DNA of 64,000 nt from Serripes groenlandicus (GCA_031761405.1 JASEVX010000017.1:7117668-7181667), one strand, 5' to 3'. Shown: positions 41,686-53,739, counted from the first letter of the stretch. The notes: generated by a model not told the origin, from the letters alone. Numbers and translations: made by a program.

Positions 41686-41853
41686 ATTTGTCTGTTTCTG
41701 GGAAAAGGATTAACTAAGTAGTCATGATTCAATGGAAATCAGGCTTAAAATAGCCCTTGTGTTGATAATATTGATGACATGAAGATAATCTTAATCTTTA
41801 TAAAGATGCTCGATAACCTATAAGTATCCAAAGTACTTAACCATTCCTAGAAC
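41686..41853. repeat. Right arm of the inverted duplication
   Basis: Differs from the left arm by a 6-bp insertion and a few substitutions. It is followed directly by the right end of a MITE (CGTCTGCTATAGATTTG ... GGGAAAGGGTTAA, to 41890). Confidence 0.88.
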
Positions 41854-41924
41854 GTCTGCTATAGATTTGTTCTGTTGGGAAAGGGTTAAGCATTCTTCAT
41901 GACTCTTTTCTTCAATGAATATGG

Positions 41925-42160
41925 TTAACCATTTCCCACATACAACAATTCTGCAGCAGATAACTTTGAAAACATACCTGAAATTGTTTGGAAACTCCCT
42001 TTAAATGAACGTACAATAATTGAATACAGTTGAAAACATGGTGACAAAAGGAGAAAATGCTCGTTTTGAGCAATTTCTTCCTTTTAAAGTGTTGCCATGT
42101 TTTCAAAAAGCTGTCTGCTGGAGAGGCATCAGAAAGCGTCTATATGAGGGAAAGGGTTAA
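41925..42160 (+). mobile_element. TTAA MITE, full length
   Basis: 236 bp, TTAA at both ends. An insertion in the right hairpin arm reads TTCCTTTTAAAGTGTTGCCA. Confidence 0.87.
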
Positions 42161-43155
42161 AGTGAATAGCCATGTATTTAGCAGTATCATTAAAGAACAT
42201 AAAGCTACAGCAATGATCATGCCAAAGTTAGTTTTATGGAAAGATAGCTTTTTTATAAAATGAAAAGCGGCCATTGCATAATACAATACACCATTCTTTC
42301 AAAAGTTGTCTGATCAGATACAGATAAGAAGTAAGTTACATGCATGAGGGAGAAAAAGCTCAGTGTTTTAGCAGCACAGTCAGTAATTGTTTCCCCAAAC
42401 ATTTCGCTGAAGTTTTCCAGCTGATAGCTATATGTTTTTTCCCCTTGTTCCTTTTGGATAATCCATCAACAACCAGGATTCCAATCATCATATGGATAGA
42501 CCATTCCACAGCTCTTTTCTATCAACACATTTCTATTTCCGACAAAGAGAAATTATAGCTTCCATGACATTTCTGAAATATTATTCTGCATCAATTTATC
42601 ATGCATGGTGTGTACCAGACTGTGCTTATACAAATATTCTTATTACATTTGTCTATTATAAGACCAAAATCAAAATGATGAAAGGCAACATTTGTTTTGG
42701 GACAAAAGAGGGAAAATATGAAATGCAAAGGTATACATTAAGGCATAGCATAAAAGTGGATCATTTTCTACTTCAAAAGATGAAAATATTGTCCCTAATT
42801 TCCTACAATCTGTTGGTAATTTGCTGCAGTCTAGAGACCCCAAGCTGATCTATATATATCCCAATGTCTGCTATGTGAAATATTTAACTCATAAAACTGT
42901 TATTTATAGAAGTTTCTCCAAGATCCTGCTGAGTAATCAATTTAAAAAGAAACTATTTCCGACTATAGGTATCTATTACTTCCACCATCAGTGCCCTGCC
43001 AAAAATGCTTATAAGCAATGAATTTGCAATATAACCTAAGGAGAAAATAAATCTCCATGGCATTATTTTCTCTTGAAATTTCTACATTGAGCTAAATTGT
43101 GCTGTGAGTTTACACATCTTCTATACCACTATACTTCTTACAAACAGAATAAATT
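42161..43155. other. Interval without recognised repeats or exons
   Basis: AT-rich. Small open frames occur on both strands (for example a ~75-codon frame on the minus strand at about 42240-42470) but none resembles a known family. Confidence 0.4.
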
Positions 43156-43372
43156 TTAACCCTTTCGCACATACAACAAATCTGCAGCAGACGACTTTGA
43201 AAACATAGTGACAAAAACCTGGAAAATGTCCATAAAAGATGGCTTAATTGTTAAATAAAATTGAAAACATTGTGGCCAAAGGAGAAATTGCTCATCATGA
43301 GCAATTTCACCTTTGGCCACAAAGTTTTCAAACCTCATCCGCTGTTATTGCATCTGCAGGTGGGAAATGGTA
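43156..43372 (+). mobile_element. TTAA MITE
   Basis: Left TTAACCCTTTCGCACATACA, perfect hairpin GCTCATCATGAGC core; the right end is worn (GGTGGGAAATGGTAAA). Confidence 0.8.
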
Positions 43373-43951
43373 AAATGAAGAAAATTTCTCTTTCAATGTT
43401 CTCATTTACTGGTATCTTACAAAGTCCAAGGCAAAAACACCAGGCAATTTAATCTACAAGGAAACATAATATTTCACAAATCTAAAACATTAATTTAGAA
43501 AGAGAAAAAAATCATACCTTTAAAAGTTTCACCTTTTCCATAATCAATTACAGGTTTCACTACTTAAATCCAGAACAGTTCAATGCTTAAAACTGTGTTA
43601 TATAAAAGGTTCAAGTGTTTTTGAACATTTAAGTGCAAAAACTATATATACAGATTTCACCAAACACTTTTTTTCTGCTATGAATGATATCGTTTATTTG
43701 ATTAAGCAGATCTACAAAAGAATCATCATTATTAATTGAACATTCATACTTCCACATTTGTCTAGTTTTACATTGCACTTATTGATATTATGCTATTACG
43801 TATGCAAAGAAATAGCTACTTTTAATGTAGTAGTGTTGACTGCTGAAGAAGCTGAAAGTTCATAGAACATAAAAGGGAACAAGTTAATACCTATTAAGCA
43901 CCTGTGCACCCAGTAAACAATCAACAGTTATGTTTACAGATTAACCTTTGT

Positions 43952-44175
43952 TTAATCCTTTCCCACATACAACAAATCTGCAGCTGACGAATTTGAAATT
44001 TTCAAGTCCAAAATATAGAAAATCTCTATAAATGATACAAATGTAGTATGCTTATTGAAATGAGTTTAAATCACTGTGGCAAATGGAGAAATTGTTCATT
44101 TTGAGCAATTGCTCCTTTTGCCACAATGATTTCAAGTCATCTGCAATAAATGCGTCCATATGTGGGAAAGGGTTG
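43952..44175 (+). mobile_element. TTAA MITE
   Basis: 224 bp flanked by TTAA and TTGA; the hairpin is present. Confidence 0.8.
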
Positions 44176-44570
44176 AAAAATTCTGCTAATTTCATCCCTT
44201 TGCAGCAAATGAATTGTAAAACATTTTGGGAATGGGTCCGCATGCTTAAAATGATTTAACACAACTTTTTCTATCACATGTTCCATAATAATAAATCTTT
44301 AAATTACTAAATGTATAAAATCCGCTTTTGAACCAAATTGGCCTTTTTAAGGCTTAAGATTAATGAGCGATTTAAAGATAAATATGAACTGTATTTCCCA
44401 TTGGTCATAGGCTTATTTTGAATAATGTCTGCCAAACATTTGGTTATTTTCATGGTCAATTGTACATGTTATGGTCAAGTTATAGATACAAACAAATAAA
44501 TACTCATAAATATGCAAATTATGTGGTTGCTAGGGTGTTTAATTATTCAGTGTCATGATTGGTAATAATC

Positions 44571-44770
44571 ACGCTTTCTGACGCCCCTGCGGCTTTTTGA
44601 AAAACATAGCGACAAAGGAAGAAATTGCTCAAAATGAGCAACTTCTCCTTTTGTCACCATGTTTTCAACTCTATTCAATAATTGTTCATTTAAAGGTGGG
44701 TTTTTTCAAAAACATCCGGCATGTTTTCAAAGTCTTCTGCTGCAGATTTGTTGTATGTGGAAAAGGGTTA
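44571..44770 (-). mobile_element. TTAA MITE, left end lost
   Basis: Begins at CGCTTTCTGACGCCCCTG; the right end GTGGAAAAGGGTTAA is intact. Confidence 0.75.
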
Positions 44771-45021
44771 AAACAGGATTGATACATCGCTAGTATCTAT
44801 GACTATTTATTCAATTAAAGTACTTTTTAGAAAAGAAAAACAATGCTTTCAGCACAAACAAAAAGGTATTCCAATCGAAAGCAAATCTCGGAAAGGGTAT
44901 CAAAGTATCCATGATTATCCATAGCAGTTTATCTCTAGAAAATATTGGTGACATTTTCATCACAATCCCAGCAATCTGCCATAATCTTTTGATTAGAGTC
45001 ATTTGTCAGGCTTGATGCTAT

Positions 45022-45175
45022 TTAACCCTTTCCCTCATACAACAATTCTGCAGCAGAAGACTTTGAAAATATTTTGTCAAAAAATAGAAAATCTCTATAA
45101 TTGAATGGATAACCTATGACTAAAAGTAGAAAAAACATTGTGGCAAAAGGAGAAATTGCTCGTTTTGTATTCTAA
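45022..45175 (+). mobile_element. TTAA MITE, right part lost
   Basis: TTAACCCTTTCCCTCATACA at the left; it breaks off inside the hairpin after GAGAAATTGCTCGTTTTG. Confidence 0.75.
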
Positions 45176-45353
45176 TGCATTTGCTGCAGACAACTTTTTC
45201 AAAATATTGTTGGAAAAGGAAGAATGTTTTTTTTCCAGTGCATGATATAAATAATTATTTTCTCATAACATTTTTAACGAACAGTTTTTTTTAAATACAT
45301 AAGATATGGTGCAGCTAAATAATAATAATTATTCTGCATACTTCTGTTTGGAT

Positions 45354-45588
45354 TTAACCCCTTTCCCACATACCATCAGACAACTTTAAAATGATCAAGT
45401 ACAAAATATAGAAAATCTCTATAAATGAGAGTATGATTATTGAATATGATTATTGAATAGAGCTGAAATTATTGTGGAAAATGAGAAATTGCTCATAATG
45501 AACATTTTCTCCTTTTGCCACAATGATTTCAAAAGACGTCTGACGTCAAAAAGGCGTCAGAAAACGTCTGTATGTAAGGAAGGGTTAA
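45354..45588 (+). mobile_element. TTAA MITE
   Basis: 235 bp, TTAA at both ends; part of the left arm is deleted (CCATCAGACAACTT). Confidence 0.8.
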
Positions 45589-45762
45589 GAGGGTTAAAAT
45601 GTTGTTAATGTGGGAAACAGGGTTGAAAGACAGAACACACATCATGTTATTTTTGTTTTGGATTCAAATACCATGCATGTTCATTGTCACGAAAACAAGA
45701 ACATAGGATGTTAAAAACCACCCCAGATAAAAATGACCCTTACTTAAAAGATATATGGTAAA

Positions 45763-46045
45763 TTAACCCTTTCCCATATGAAGACCCATTTTGATGCATC
45801 TGCAGTAGACATATGACCCGTCCTAGAAAATCAACATTGTGGATTCTGCGTAAACTATCGTCCGGATCAGCCTCCTAAGCATGCCGTGCAGGCTAACCCG
45901 GATACACTTTTTGCCTCCTCTGGAATTTCTGTTTCAGGAATCATTACTCTATACCCCCCCCCCTGAGACGGAATGTGTCGGCCCGGATCAGTCTGCAATG
46001 CATTATGTTGGTTTTCTCGCAGGACAGCTCATATTTTGAAAAGCA
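45763..46045 (-). mobile_element. TTAA MITE fragment split by a second MITE family
   Basis: The left end TTAACCCTTTCCCATATGAA reaches GCAGTAGACATA at 45813; matching sequence (TATTTTGAAAAGC) resumes after 46032. Between them lies the TGACCC/GGCTCA-type element. Confidence 0.6.
45814..46032. mobile_element. Second MITE family (TGAGCC termini), inserted at TA
   Basis: Ends TGACCCGTCCTAGAAAATCA and its complement near 46000-46032; inner blocks CATTGTGG-x-TCTGCGTA, CCGGATCAGCCT, TTTTTGCCTC and GAGACGGAA-x-GTGTCGGCCC are shared with 48454-48707. It lies between two TA dinucleotides inside a TTAA MITE. Confidence 0.75.
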
Positions 46046-46579
46046 GTTAAAGGGAATTCAAATTTCAAATTTTTGGACAAGGCAAACGATTAAAACGTTC
46101 TTTTAATAGAGATAAAGAGCCTATTGATATTATTAAATCTCTATTCATAAACTCAGAAATACTCTCACTATCACCTGTAGGTTTTAAATACTTGCATAGG
46201 GGATGAGTGTCATCTTCAATTAACCCCTCACATTGCACGCCATTTTCAAGCTTTTCATAATTATTGTCATATTTTAAAAAGTGTATGAAGAAAGGAATGG
46301 AAAATCTGGATGAAGAAGTATGATAAAGTCATGAACATCTACAATGATGCATGCTACCTTATTTAGTTTTGAACTTTGAGGATCACAAATATTAAGGCTG
46401 AACATGAGCAATCCAGTTTGCCCCGTTCTAAGTAGCTACATAGAAGAAGGATTGAATATATCATTCTACAGTAGTATTGCAGCATGCGTTAAAAGATTCA
46501 TTGCATATTTATGTTTAAATTTCATTTGATTTCCACCCACCATGGGTGGATGAATAGAAACCTTTAAAATTAACCTTAC

Positions 46580-46809
46580 TTAACCCTTTCCCTCATACGA
46601 CAATTCTGCAGCAGACTACTTTGAACGCACTTTGTCAAAATATAGAAAATCTCTATAATTGAATGGATAACCTATGACGAAAAGTGGAAAACATTGTGGC
46701 AAAAGGAGAAATTGCATGTTTTGTGCAATTTCTTCTTTTGTAACTATGTGTTTAAAAAGCTGTCTGCTGCAGAGGCATCAGAAAGCGTCTATATGAGGGA
46801 AAGGGTTAA
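46580..46809 (+). mobile_element. TTAA MITE, full length
   Basis: 230 bp, TTAA at both ends, all parts intact. Confidence 0.9.
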
Positions 46810-47454
46810 AACTAACCTTACTAAAGTGATACATTGCTTTTCTTATTTGGAACCTGGTTTCCTAAAAGACAAATTCTGACACGCTTAACGAAGCAAACAG
46901 TATTTTTAACCACACTGGGAAAAGGAGTAATTGCTAAAAGGAAGCAATACTGTATATCCTTTTCCTATTGATCGTAAATTTTACAAACAGATAAATTACG
47001 TCTGCAGTCAAGGGTGTCATCTATCTTATCATTTTATTGCACAATTTGGGGTTTGTCGCTGTCGGCTGCTACATGAGACACTAACCACCACGGTTACACG
47101 TCACATGACACCTTGTATTTGAGGAATTTCACGCTTTTCACACTTTTGTGATTTTATCTCTACATAAAATTTTTATGTTTATATTTAAAAGGTATCTAAT
47201 AAGATACAAATTTAAATTTATCTTTTGTATATATGAATTTTAAAAATTATAAACAATTTATTTGACTCATCTAAAATTGGAAGACAACTTTTTTGCCAGG
47301 ATGGAGTATAATATCTAACAAAAGTTTGACAATTTGTGAATGTGTACCATATTTCACACCCGGTGGTAAAAGCATGTCTAATATATATTTATGATCAGAT
47401 AATATTTTGGGGATAGGTATTATTACTATCTTCTAAATTCTGGATTTAACCCTT
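46810..47454. other. AT-rich interval
   Basis: 46860-46960 may hold a very worn MITE (GACAAATTCTGACACGC and a GGGAAAAGGAGTAATTG block). The rest shows no gene or repeat I can identify. Confidence 0.4.
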
Positions 47455-47677
47455 TTAACCCTTTCCCACATACAGCAAATATGCAGCGGACGACTTTGAA
47501 CATATTTTGTCAAAAAGTAGAAATAATTGAATGGATGACCTATGACTAAAAGTGGAAAACATTGTGGCAAAAGGAGAAAATGCATGTTTTGTGCAATTTC
47601 TTCTTTTGTCACTATGTTTTCAAAACACCGTCTGCTGCAAAGGCGTTAGAAAGCGTCTATATGAGGGAAAGGGTTAA
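47455..47677 (+). mobile_element. TTAA MITE, first of a head-to-tail pair
   Basis: 223 bp with a complete hairpin; its right TTAA (47674-47677) is shared with the next copy. Confidence 0.88.
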
Positions 47678-47843
47678 TCCTTTCCCACATACAGCAAATC
47701 TGCAGCAGAAGACTTTGAAACATCTAGGCAAAGATAAATATTGAAAATCTCAATAAATGATAGTATACTTATTGAACAATGTGAAAAGTTGCTCCTCTTG
47801 TGACAATAATATTTAAAAACGTCTACATGTGAGAAAGGGTTAA
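47674..47843 (+). mobile_element. TTAA MITE, second of a head-to-tail pair
   Basis: 170 bp; the hairpin is partly deleted; both TTAA ends are present. Confidence 0.82.
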
Positions 47844-48222
47844 TTAAACACTTTTATATAAATGTTTAAATATACATATCTTTTCCCTTTCTTTTAAACT
47901 TAACAATGAAAAGTTTCTAAGAACATGTTTTTTAATGTATACTTATTCATTTTACATTTTTCAGCTTTATAATATTAATCACACTTGATGTCTGCCTTTT
48001 TAGATGAATGCTTTTAAATACGACTAGTCGATATAACACTTTACGAGTCAATAAGGGTAATATCATGGTATACGTAATGCACAATAAATCATAAAATGAG
48101 AAAAACAACTTTTTTATTACATAATGACGACACAAACCATGACATTTATAATTTCAAGAAAAGACTCGACGTAAATATGTTTCTTTCAAACTGCATGTAC
48201 TTTCAACCATCCTTTTCATCCT

Positions 48223-48452
48223 TTAACCCTTTCCCTCATACGACAATTCTGCAGCAGACGACTTTGAACGTATTTTGTCAAAACATAGAAAATCTCCATA
48301 ATTGAATGGATAACCTATGACAAAAAGTTGAAAACATTGTGGCAAAAGGAGAAATTGCACGTTTTGTGCAATTTCTTCTTTTGTCACTATGTTTTCAAAA
48401 GGCCGTCTGCTGCAGAGGCGTCAGAAAGCGTCTATATGAGGGAAAGGGTTAA
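48223..48452 (+). mobile_element. TTAA MITE, reference full-length copy
   Basis: 230 bp. Layout: TTAA; an ~18-bp terminal inverted repeat (CCCTTTCCCTCATAYGAC / complement); a sub-terminal arm CTGCAGCAGACGACTTTGAA; a unique segment with GAAAATCTCCATAATTGAAT; a central hairpin in which GAAAACATTGTGGCAAAAGG and GAGAAATTGCACG pair with CGTGCAATTTC and CACTATGTTTTC; then TCTGCTGCAGAGGCGTCAGA and the right terminal repeat. It has no coding capacity. The TTAA target suggests mobilisation by a piggyBac-type transposase, which is inference. In this list '+' means the GACAATTCTGCAG side is on the left. Copies with the ACAAATCTGCAG or GACACATTTTGATGC sub-terminus are subfamilies. Confidence 0.93.
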
Positions 48453-48453
48453 A

Positions 48454-48707
48454 TGAGCCGCCACGCAAGAAAACAAACATTGTGGTCTCTGCGTAAAGTA
48501 TTGAACCTGATCAGCCTAAGGATGCCGCACAAGCGAACCCGGATGGACACTTTTTGCCTCTTGTGGATTATCTGTTTTTAGGATTTATTACTCTATACCC
48601 CCGAGACGGAAAGTGTCGGCCCAGATTAGGCTGCGCAGATTGCGCAGGCTTATCTGGTCGATACACTACGCAGAGGCCATAATGTTGGTTTCTCGCGGGA
48701 CGGCTCA
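48454..48707. mobile_element. Second MITE family (TGAGCC...GGCTCA)
   Basis: 254 bp with ~45-bp inverted ends: TGAGCCGCCACGCAAGAAAA at the left and the complement of CTCGCGGGACGGCTCA at the right, both continuing through a CTCTGCGTA block. It lies directly against the MITE ending at 48452. Confidence 0.82.
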
Positions 48708-48728
48708 AATGTAAATGATTTGTATTTT

Positions 48729-48912
48729 TTAACCATTTCCCACATACAGACACTTTCTGACACCTCTGCAGTATGATGGGCAATTTCTCCTTTGGCCAGT
48801 GTTTCAACTTTATTCAATAATCAGATTTTTATTTTATGAGTTTCCATATTTTTTACTAAATGTTTTCAAAGTTGTGTGCTACAGACTTGTTGTAAGTGGG
48901 AAATTAAGGTTT
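48729..48912 (-). mobile_element. TTAA MITE, left part deleted
   Basis: Starts TTAACCATTTCCCACATACA, ends GTAAGTGGGAAATTAAG. Only one half of the hairpin remains. Confidence 0.7.
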
Positions 48913-48935
48913 AAAATATGTCCACAGCGGTTGAT

Positions 48936-49235
48936 TGATTGATTGGGGCTTAATGTCGTTCCTCAACAATATTTCAGTCATATCACAGCGGCCTGTTCAC
49001 CTACTCATGTGCTTCCTAGGTTTCTCACTGCAGTAATCCCGACAACATACTTTCCAAGCAACTGGCTGCTTTTTCACATAGATTGTTAGCCCATTGGTGC
49101 AAGACGAGCGACGTTTGTTCTCAGCGCGGACATCTAAAGATGTCTCTTCAAGAAAGAACAAGAGTGCTCAAATAAAGACATTTGTTGTCTGCCAAAATGT
49201 CAGTAAGTGAAAGCGTGATGAACAAACAAAGGAAA
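48936..49235 (-). repeat. Old SINE copy
   Basis: GATTGATTGATTGGGGCTTAAT, then CAACAATATTTCAGTCATAT and CACAGCGGCC, match the tail module of the SINEs at 15194 and 56433. The tRNA head is not recognisable; the piece from 49195 also occurs near 29590. Confidence 0.6.
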
Positions 49236-50116
49236 GAGAAGTGAAACCTCACTATGTGTCCGAGGTATAATCGAGGTATAATCGAACCTTTGGGATTATA
49301 CTCTGATTGTAGGATATATTAACTGCGAAGTACAGAAACTTCAGAAATTGTTATCGCAATTAAACAGTTTCCTGTCTTAACATAATAAATTAACTCCCCT
49401 TTCCCACATACAACAATTGATGTTAAATAAACAAGAGAGCTACATAATTTGACAGTTGTCAATGACAATGTTCATTTCAGAGCCTAAGATAAGGGGCCTA
49501 TTGCATGTTTTGAAATCCTGGCTTGATTGTCAAACTCTCTACTCCCACTTCAATATGAATCGGCTGATTACAAATTTACCAAGTCATTTGAATTTTTATT
49601 GAACCCTAACAAAACTTTACTTCTTTAAATTAAAGATTTCCCAGATTAAAATCTTGTGGTTTCAACGGCACCTTTCACCACCATGCACATCAATGGTAAC
49701 TTTCATTTAAACGCGACCTCAACAGATTATTGGATATTTATCCTTATAGAAGCATCCTTTTGATAATATCACTTTACTACAATTCTTCATTATTTTTACC
49801 GTAAATGTTTCTTTTCCTCTCATTTAGAAAGCGATATTTCTCAAAACATATTCTGTACTGATAAGAAGGTACTTCATCTAACAGAGATTTTTTCCAGACA
49901 ATATTTTCAGTTTTATAGGCAAAATATATTCACTATACTTTTGTTATATATCATTTGAAGATTTTTGATAATTTTTGGGGAAAACAATTATCTGATCACT
50001 TTTTTAAACCAAAACCCAATAAAAACTTTCACCATCTGTAGAATGGCATTTAATTGTGAACATCAATTTTGAGCTAGAGTCACAGGTGATTGTGACTTTT
50101 TTGCCTGTATAACTTC

Positions 50117-50335
50117 TTAACCCTTTCCCACATACAGACGCTTTCTGACGCAAATGCAGCAGACGGCTTTTTGAAAACATAGTGACAAAAGAAGAAATTG
50201 CACAAAACGTGCAATTTCTCCTTTTGCCACAATGTTTTCCACTTTTTGTGATAGAAAATCTCCATTAACCTATGTTTTGACAAAATACGTTCAAAGTCGT
50301 CTGCTGCATAATTGTCGTAAGAGGGAAAGGGTTAA
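50117..50335 (-). mobile_element. TTAA MITE, full length
   Basis: 219 bp, TTAA at both ends. Confidence 0.88.
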
Positions 50336-50370
50336 TTGGCTGCTACAGATTTGTGTGTTTTGGAAAGGTT

Positions 50371-50608
50371 TTAACCCTTTTCTACATACAGACGCTTTCT
50401 GAAGCCTCTTCAGCAGACCACTTCTGAAAAAAATGCGATAAAGCAGAAACTGCTCATAATGCTCATAATGAGCAATTTCTCCTTTTGCCAACAACGTTTT
50501 CAACCCTATTCAATAAATATGTTTTCATACATAGAAATTTTGCATGGTACTGCTTTAATGTTTTCAAAGTCTTCTGCTACAGATGTGTTGTATGTGGGAA
50601 AGGGTTAA
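50371..50608 (-). mobile_element. TTAA MITE
   Basis: 238 bp, TTAA at both ends; the hairpin loop contains a small duplication (CATAATG twice). Confidence 0.85.
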
Positions 50609-51229
50609 AACACTGAAAATGACATATCAGTGAAATATTACACACTTAGACAGTAAAGCAAGAAACAAAAGAGGTCTACAGACATTTAGGCTGATCATAA
50701 AATATGTGTTAAGCACATCAGACACAATAAAATAGAATAGATATACCTACCTAGGATTGGCTTACGGTCTTGTAATGGCTCAGATCATAACTCAGATCGT
50801 AATAATTTTGCCCATCTTCATTTCTTAACACTTCTTTTATTTTTATTTTTGGAGTGGAGTTATACACCAGAGTAAATCAAGAAAATTACATAATATGCTT
50901 CAAAATGAAAGATTTAGGGCTTTCTAAAGTATGCTGTGATGGTCAAGCCTGCAACAAGTCACAAAAAGCTTGCGGTGTCATGACATTATAGAGAATATCT
51001 GTGTACAAAGGCATGCTTCCATTTCTTGAAACCAACCTGGATTCTTCTCTTTTATTCACACATTTTCTTTGACTCAAAAGCAATACTTTATGCACCATGA
51101 AAGAAAGAATGTCTTAGGTGAGTGAAGAGGTTCAGAATGTCTGTCAATGTCGAGTCAGCTTTGTCATTCATTATATTGTTATAATGCTACTAGTACAGTG
51201 CTCATAAATTCATTTACACCATTTGATTA

Positions 51230-51580
51230 AAATTGTTTTATGTTGCTATCAACAGTATTACAGGTATATCACAAAGTTTCCTTGGTAAATTACCAGTACT
51301 GCTGGCAAGTCCATTCTGACAAAAGTACATGCTATATGCTATCATCACAACCCTGAGCACCATGGAGAGAAAACACCCCTACCATTACAATCATGAGCCC
51401 CAAGGAGGGAAGCTCCCGCTACCATAACAACGCTGAGAACCAAGGTTGGAAGCCACCAAGTACCGCTTCCTTAGTCTTTGGTATGACTTGACTGGTATTT
51501 GAGTCCTGGTATTTTCACTGTCAAGGAGGACATGAAATTTAAGTAACCCATTACTAATTTGAGATTGCAGTAGGTTTGAC
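51230..51580 (-). repeat. Old SINE-like repeat
   Basis: GCTATCAACAGTATTACAGG, TTACCAGTACT and repeated CCCTGAGC/CCAAGGAGG blocks are shared with 53800-54030 and 54476-54625. No clear tRNA head. Confidence 0.5.
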
Positions 51581-52378
51581 TTAAGCCTCCTACCTTCACA
51601 GATCAAAACTTAAATTGCAGCAGCAGACACTTTTGATTTTGTGGCAAAAAACTGATCACCATTTAATGAATAATTTCATCATTCTCCATTTTTTGTTGTT
51701 TTCAACTCTTAACTCTAGCTAAAGGGAAACTCAGAAGTTTATGAGGTACTTTGTTACCCTGTCTGGGGGTAAAGTCAACCCATCTGATTTGAGAAGTTAT
51801 ACTCAGCTTATCTGCTGCATTAGCTTACAAGCAATGCATAATTTATGCAGAGCAGACTTTATCAAATTTAATCCATGCTTAAACATATCACCCCTTGTGG
51901 CTAATCTCTTATTCAACAGACATTTTAAATCCTTTCCCCTTTTAACAAACTGTTTTAAAACTGTTCCTTTTGGATGCCTTTTACATGTTTGAAAGCATCA
52001 AATCCTTTCCAATTTGGATATCTATTTAAATGAAAAATAGTTATTGAATAGTGTTTTAATCTTGTGGCTAAAGACAAAATTGTTTATGGTGAACAATTTC
52101 TTCTCTTATTATTCAATCTCAAATTATACTTCCTTACCTAAATAGCAATGTAACAGAAGGGTCTAGGCTATATTATACATGAGGTAATACATTAAAGCAT
52201 GAAGTTGGCAACCAGTCAAAACAAGCCGCAGTCGAGACTTGCATAAGAAACTTGATAAGACATTAAAATCAAATCAAGCAGAAGACAAAAATTGCAGACA
52301 TTAACATTTCTATATTTAGACCTCACAGGTTTTTAAATTTGCAAAATATTTATCTAAAGCTTTACAGATTCAATTTTA

Positions 52379-52454
52379 TGGCGGTTGTTTAGTAAAATCC
52401 ATGTTTCAAATAAATTTGATTGGCGGTTGTTTAGTAAAATCCATGTTTCAAATA
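52379..52454. repeat. 42-bp tandem duplication
   Basis: 34 bases from TGGCGGTTGTTTAGTAAAAT onward are identical at 52379-52412 and 52421-52454. Confidence 0.88.
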
Positions 52455-52478
52455 CTTTTCAGTTTTTATCAGTTTTAA

Positions 52479-52707
52479 TGAACCCTTTCCCTCATGTAGA
52501 CACATTAAGACACATCTGCAGGAGACGATTTTTGAAAACTGTGACAAAATGAGAAATTGCCCAAAACAGGCAATTTCACCTTTTGCCCAAATGTTTTCAA
52601 CTTTTTTTCAGTGATTATACTTTCATTTATAGAAGTTGTACATGTTCTTGCATGATTGTTTACAAAGTTGTCTGCTACATATTTGTTTGTATGTGGGAAA
52701 GGGTTAA
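52479..52707 (-). mobile_element. TTAA MITE
   Basis: 229 bp flanked by TGAA and TTAA; the hairpin centre is GCCCAAAACAGGC. Confidence 0.82.
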
Positions 52708-52775
52708 CATGATATCATGATATATACTACAAATGTGCAAATTTGACCTATAGCTCGTTTGCCAAATAATTGTTT

Positions 52776-53005
52776 CTAAACCCTTTCCCTTATATAGATG
52801 CTTTCTGACGGCTCTGCAGCAAACAGCTTTTTGAAAACATCGTGACAAAAAAAAAATTGCTCAAAACGAGCAATTTCTCCTTTTGCTACATTGTTTTCCA
52901 CTTTTAGTCATAGGTTATCCATTCAACTGTAGAGATTTTCTATTTTTTGACAAAGTATGTTCAAAGTCGTCTGCTGCGGAATGATCGCATGAGGAAAAGG
53001 GTTAA
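52776..53005 (-). mobile_element. TTAA MITE
   Basis: 230 bp; the left flank has decayed to CTAA, the right is TTAA. Confidence 0.85.
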
Positions 53006-53038
53006 ATTTTCTGATTCAACCATCAAAAGAAGGCCTGC

Positions 53039-53266
53039 ATTCCCTTTCCCTCATACGACAATTCTGCAGCAGACGACTTTGAACATATTTTGTCAAAAAA
53101 TAGAAAATCTTTATAATTGAATGGATAACCTATGACTAAAAGTGGAAAACATTGTGGCAAAAGGAGAAATTGCTCGTTTTGAGCAATTTCTTCTTTTGTC
53201 ACAGCGTTTTCAAAAGTTGTCTGCTGCAGAGGCATTAGAAAGCGTCTGTACGTGGGAAACGGTTAA
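53039..53266 (+). mobile_element. TTAA MITE
   Basis: 228 bp; the left flank has decayed, the right is TTAA; the hairpin core GCTCGTTTTGAGC is perfect. Confidence 0.85.
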
Positions 53267-53397
53267 ATGGGGGGTTCATACCTGAAAGAACAGAGAATTA
53301 TTTGATGTTTGACATCACAAGATTTAGCAGACGGCATTACCAAGTATATCAACAAGGTCAAATGAATTCAAAATACAAAGATTTTATGCAAGATATC

Positions 53398-53523
53398 AAC
53401 CCCTTACCAACCTGTAGATGCATCTGCAGCAGACGCATTTTTGAAAAAATGGTGTCAGAAGAAGAAATGGCCCATAATGACCAATTTCTTCTTTTGTCAC
53501 AATTTGTTGTACTCTGTTCAATA
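53398..53523 (-). mobile_element. TTAA MITE fragment cut by the next copy
   Basis: It carries the left terminus and hairpin (ATGGCCCATAATGACC region) and stops at ATTCAATAA/TTAT, where the copy at 53524 begins. That is consistent with insertion into its interior. Confidence 0.6.
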
Positions 53524-53739
53524 ATTATCCCTTTCCCTCATATAGACGCTTACTAACGCCTCTGCAGCAGACAGCTTTTTGAAAACATAGTGACCAAAGA
53601 AGAAATTGCTCAAAACGAGCAATTTCTCCTTTTGCCACAATGTTTTCCACTTTTAGTCATAGGTTATCCTATCCATTCAATTATAGAGATTTTCTATATT
53701 TTGACAAAATATGAATTAACGTTTGAGGGAAAGGGTTAA
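53524..53739 (-). mobile_element. TTAA MITE
   Basis: 216 bp, flanks TTAT and TTAA; the right sub-terminal arm is deleted. Confidence 0.82.

Noticed and set aside
42240..42470. ~75-codon minus-strand frame (contains LENFSEMFGETITDC)
   Set aside because: It resembles no family I know, has no good splice signals or start, and is within chance length for this DNA.
50745..50870. Minus-strand frame with NYYDLSYDLSHYKTV before a GTAGGT donor, considered as a Cas exon
   Set aside because: The frame has a stop exactly at the donor and lacks an acceptor; the repeated YDLS comes from a short local duplication.
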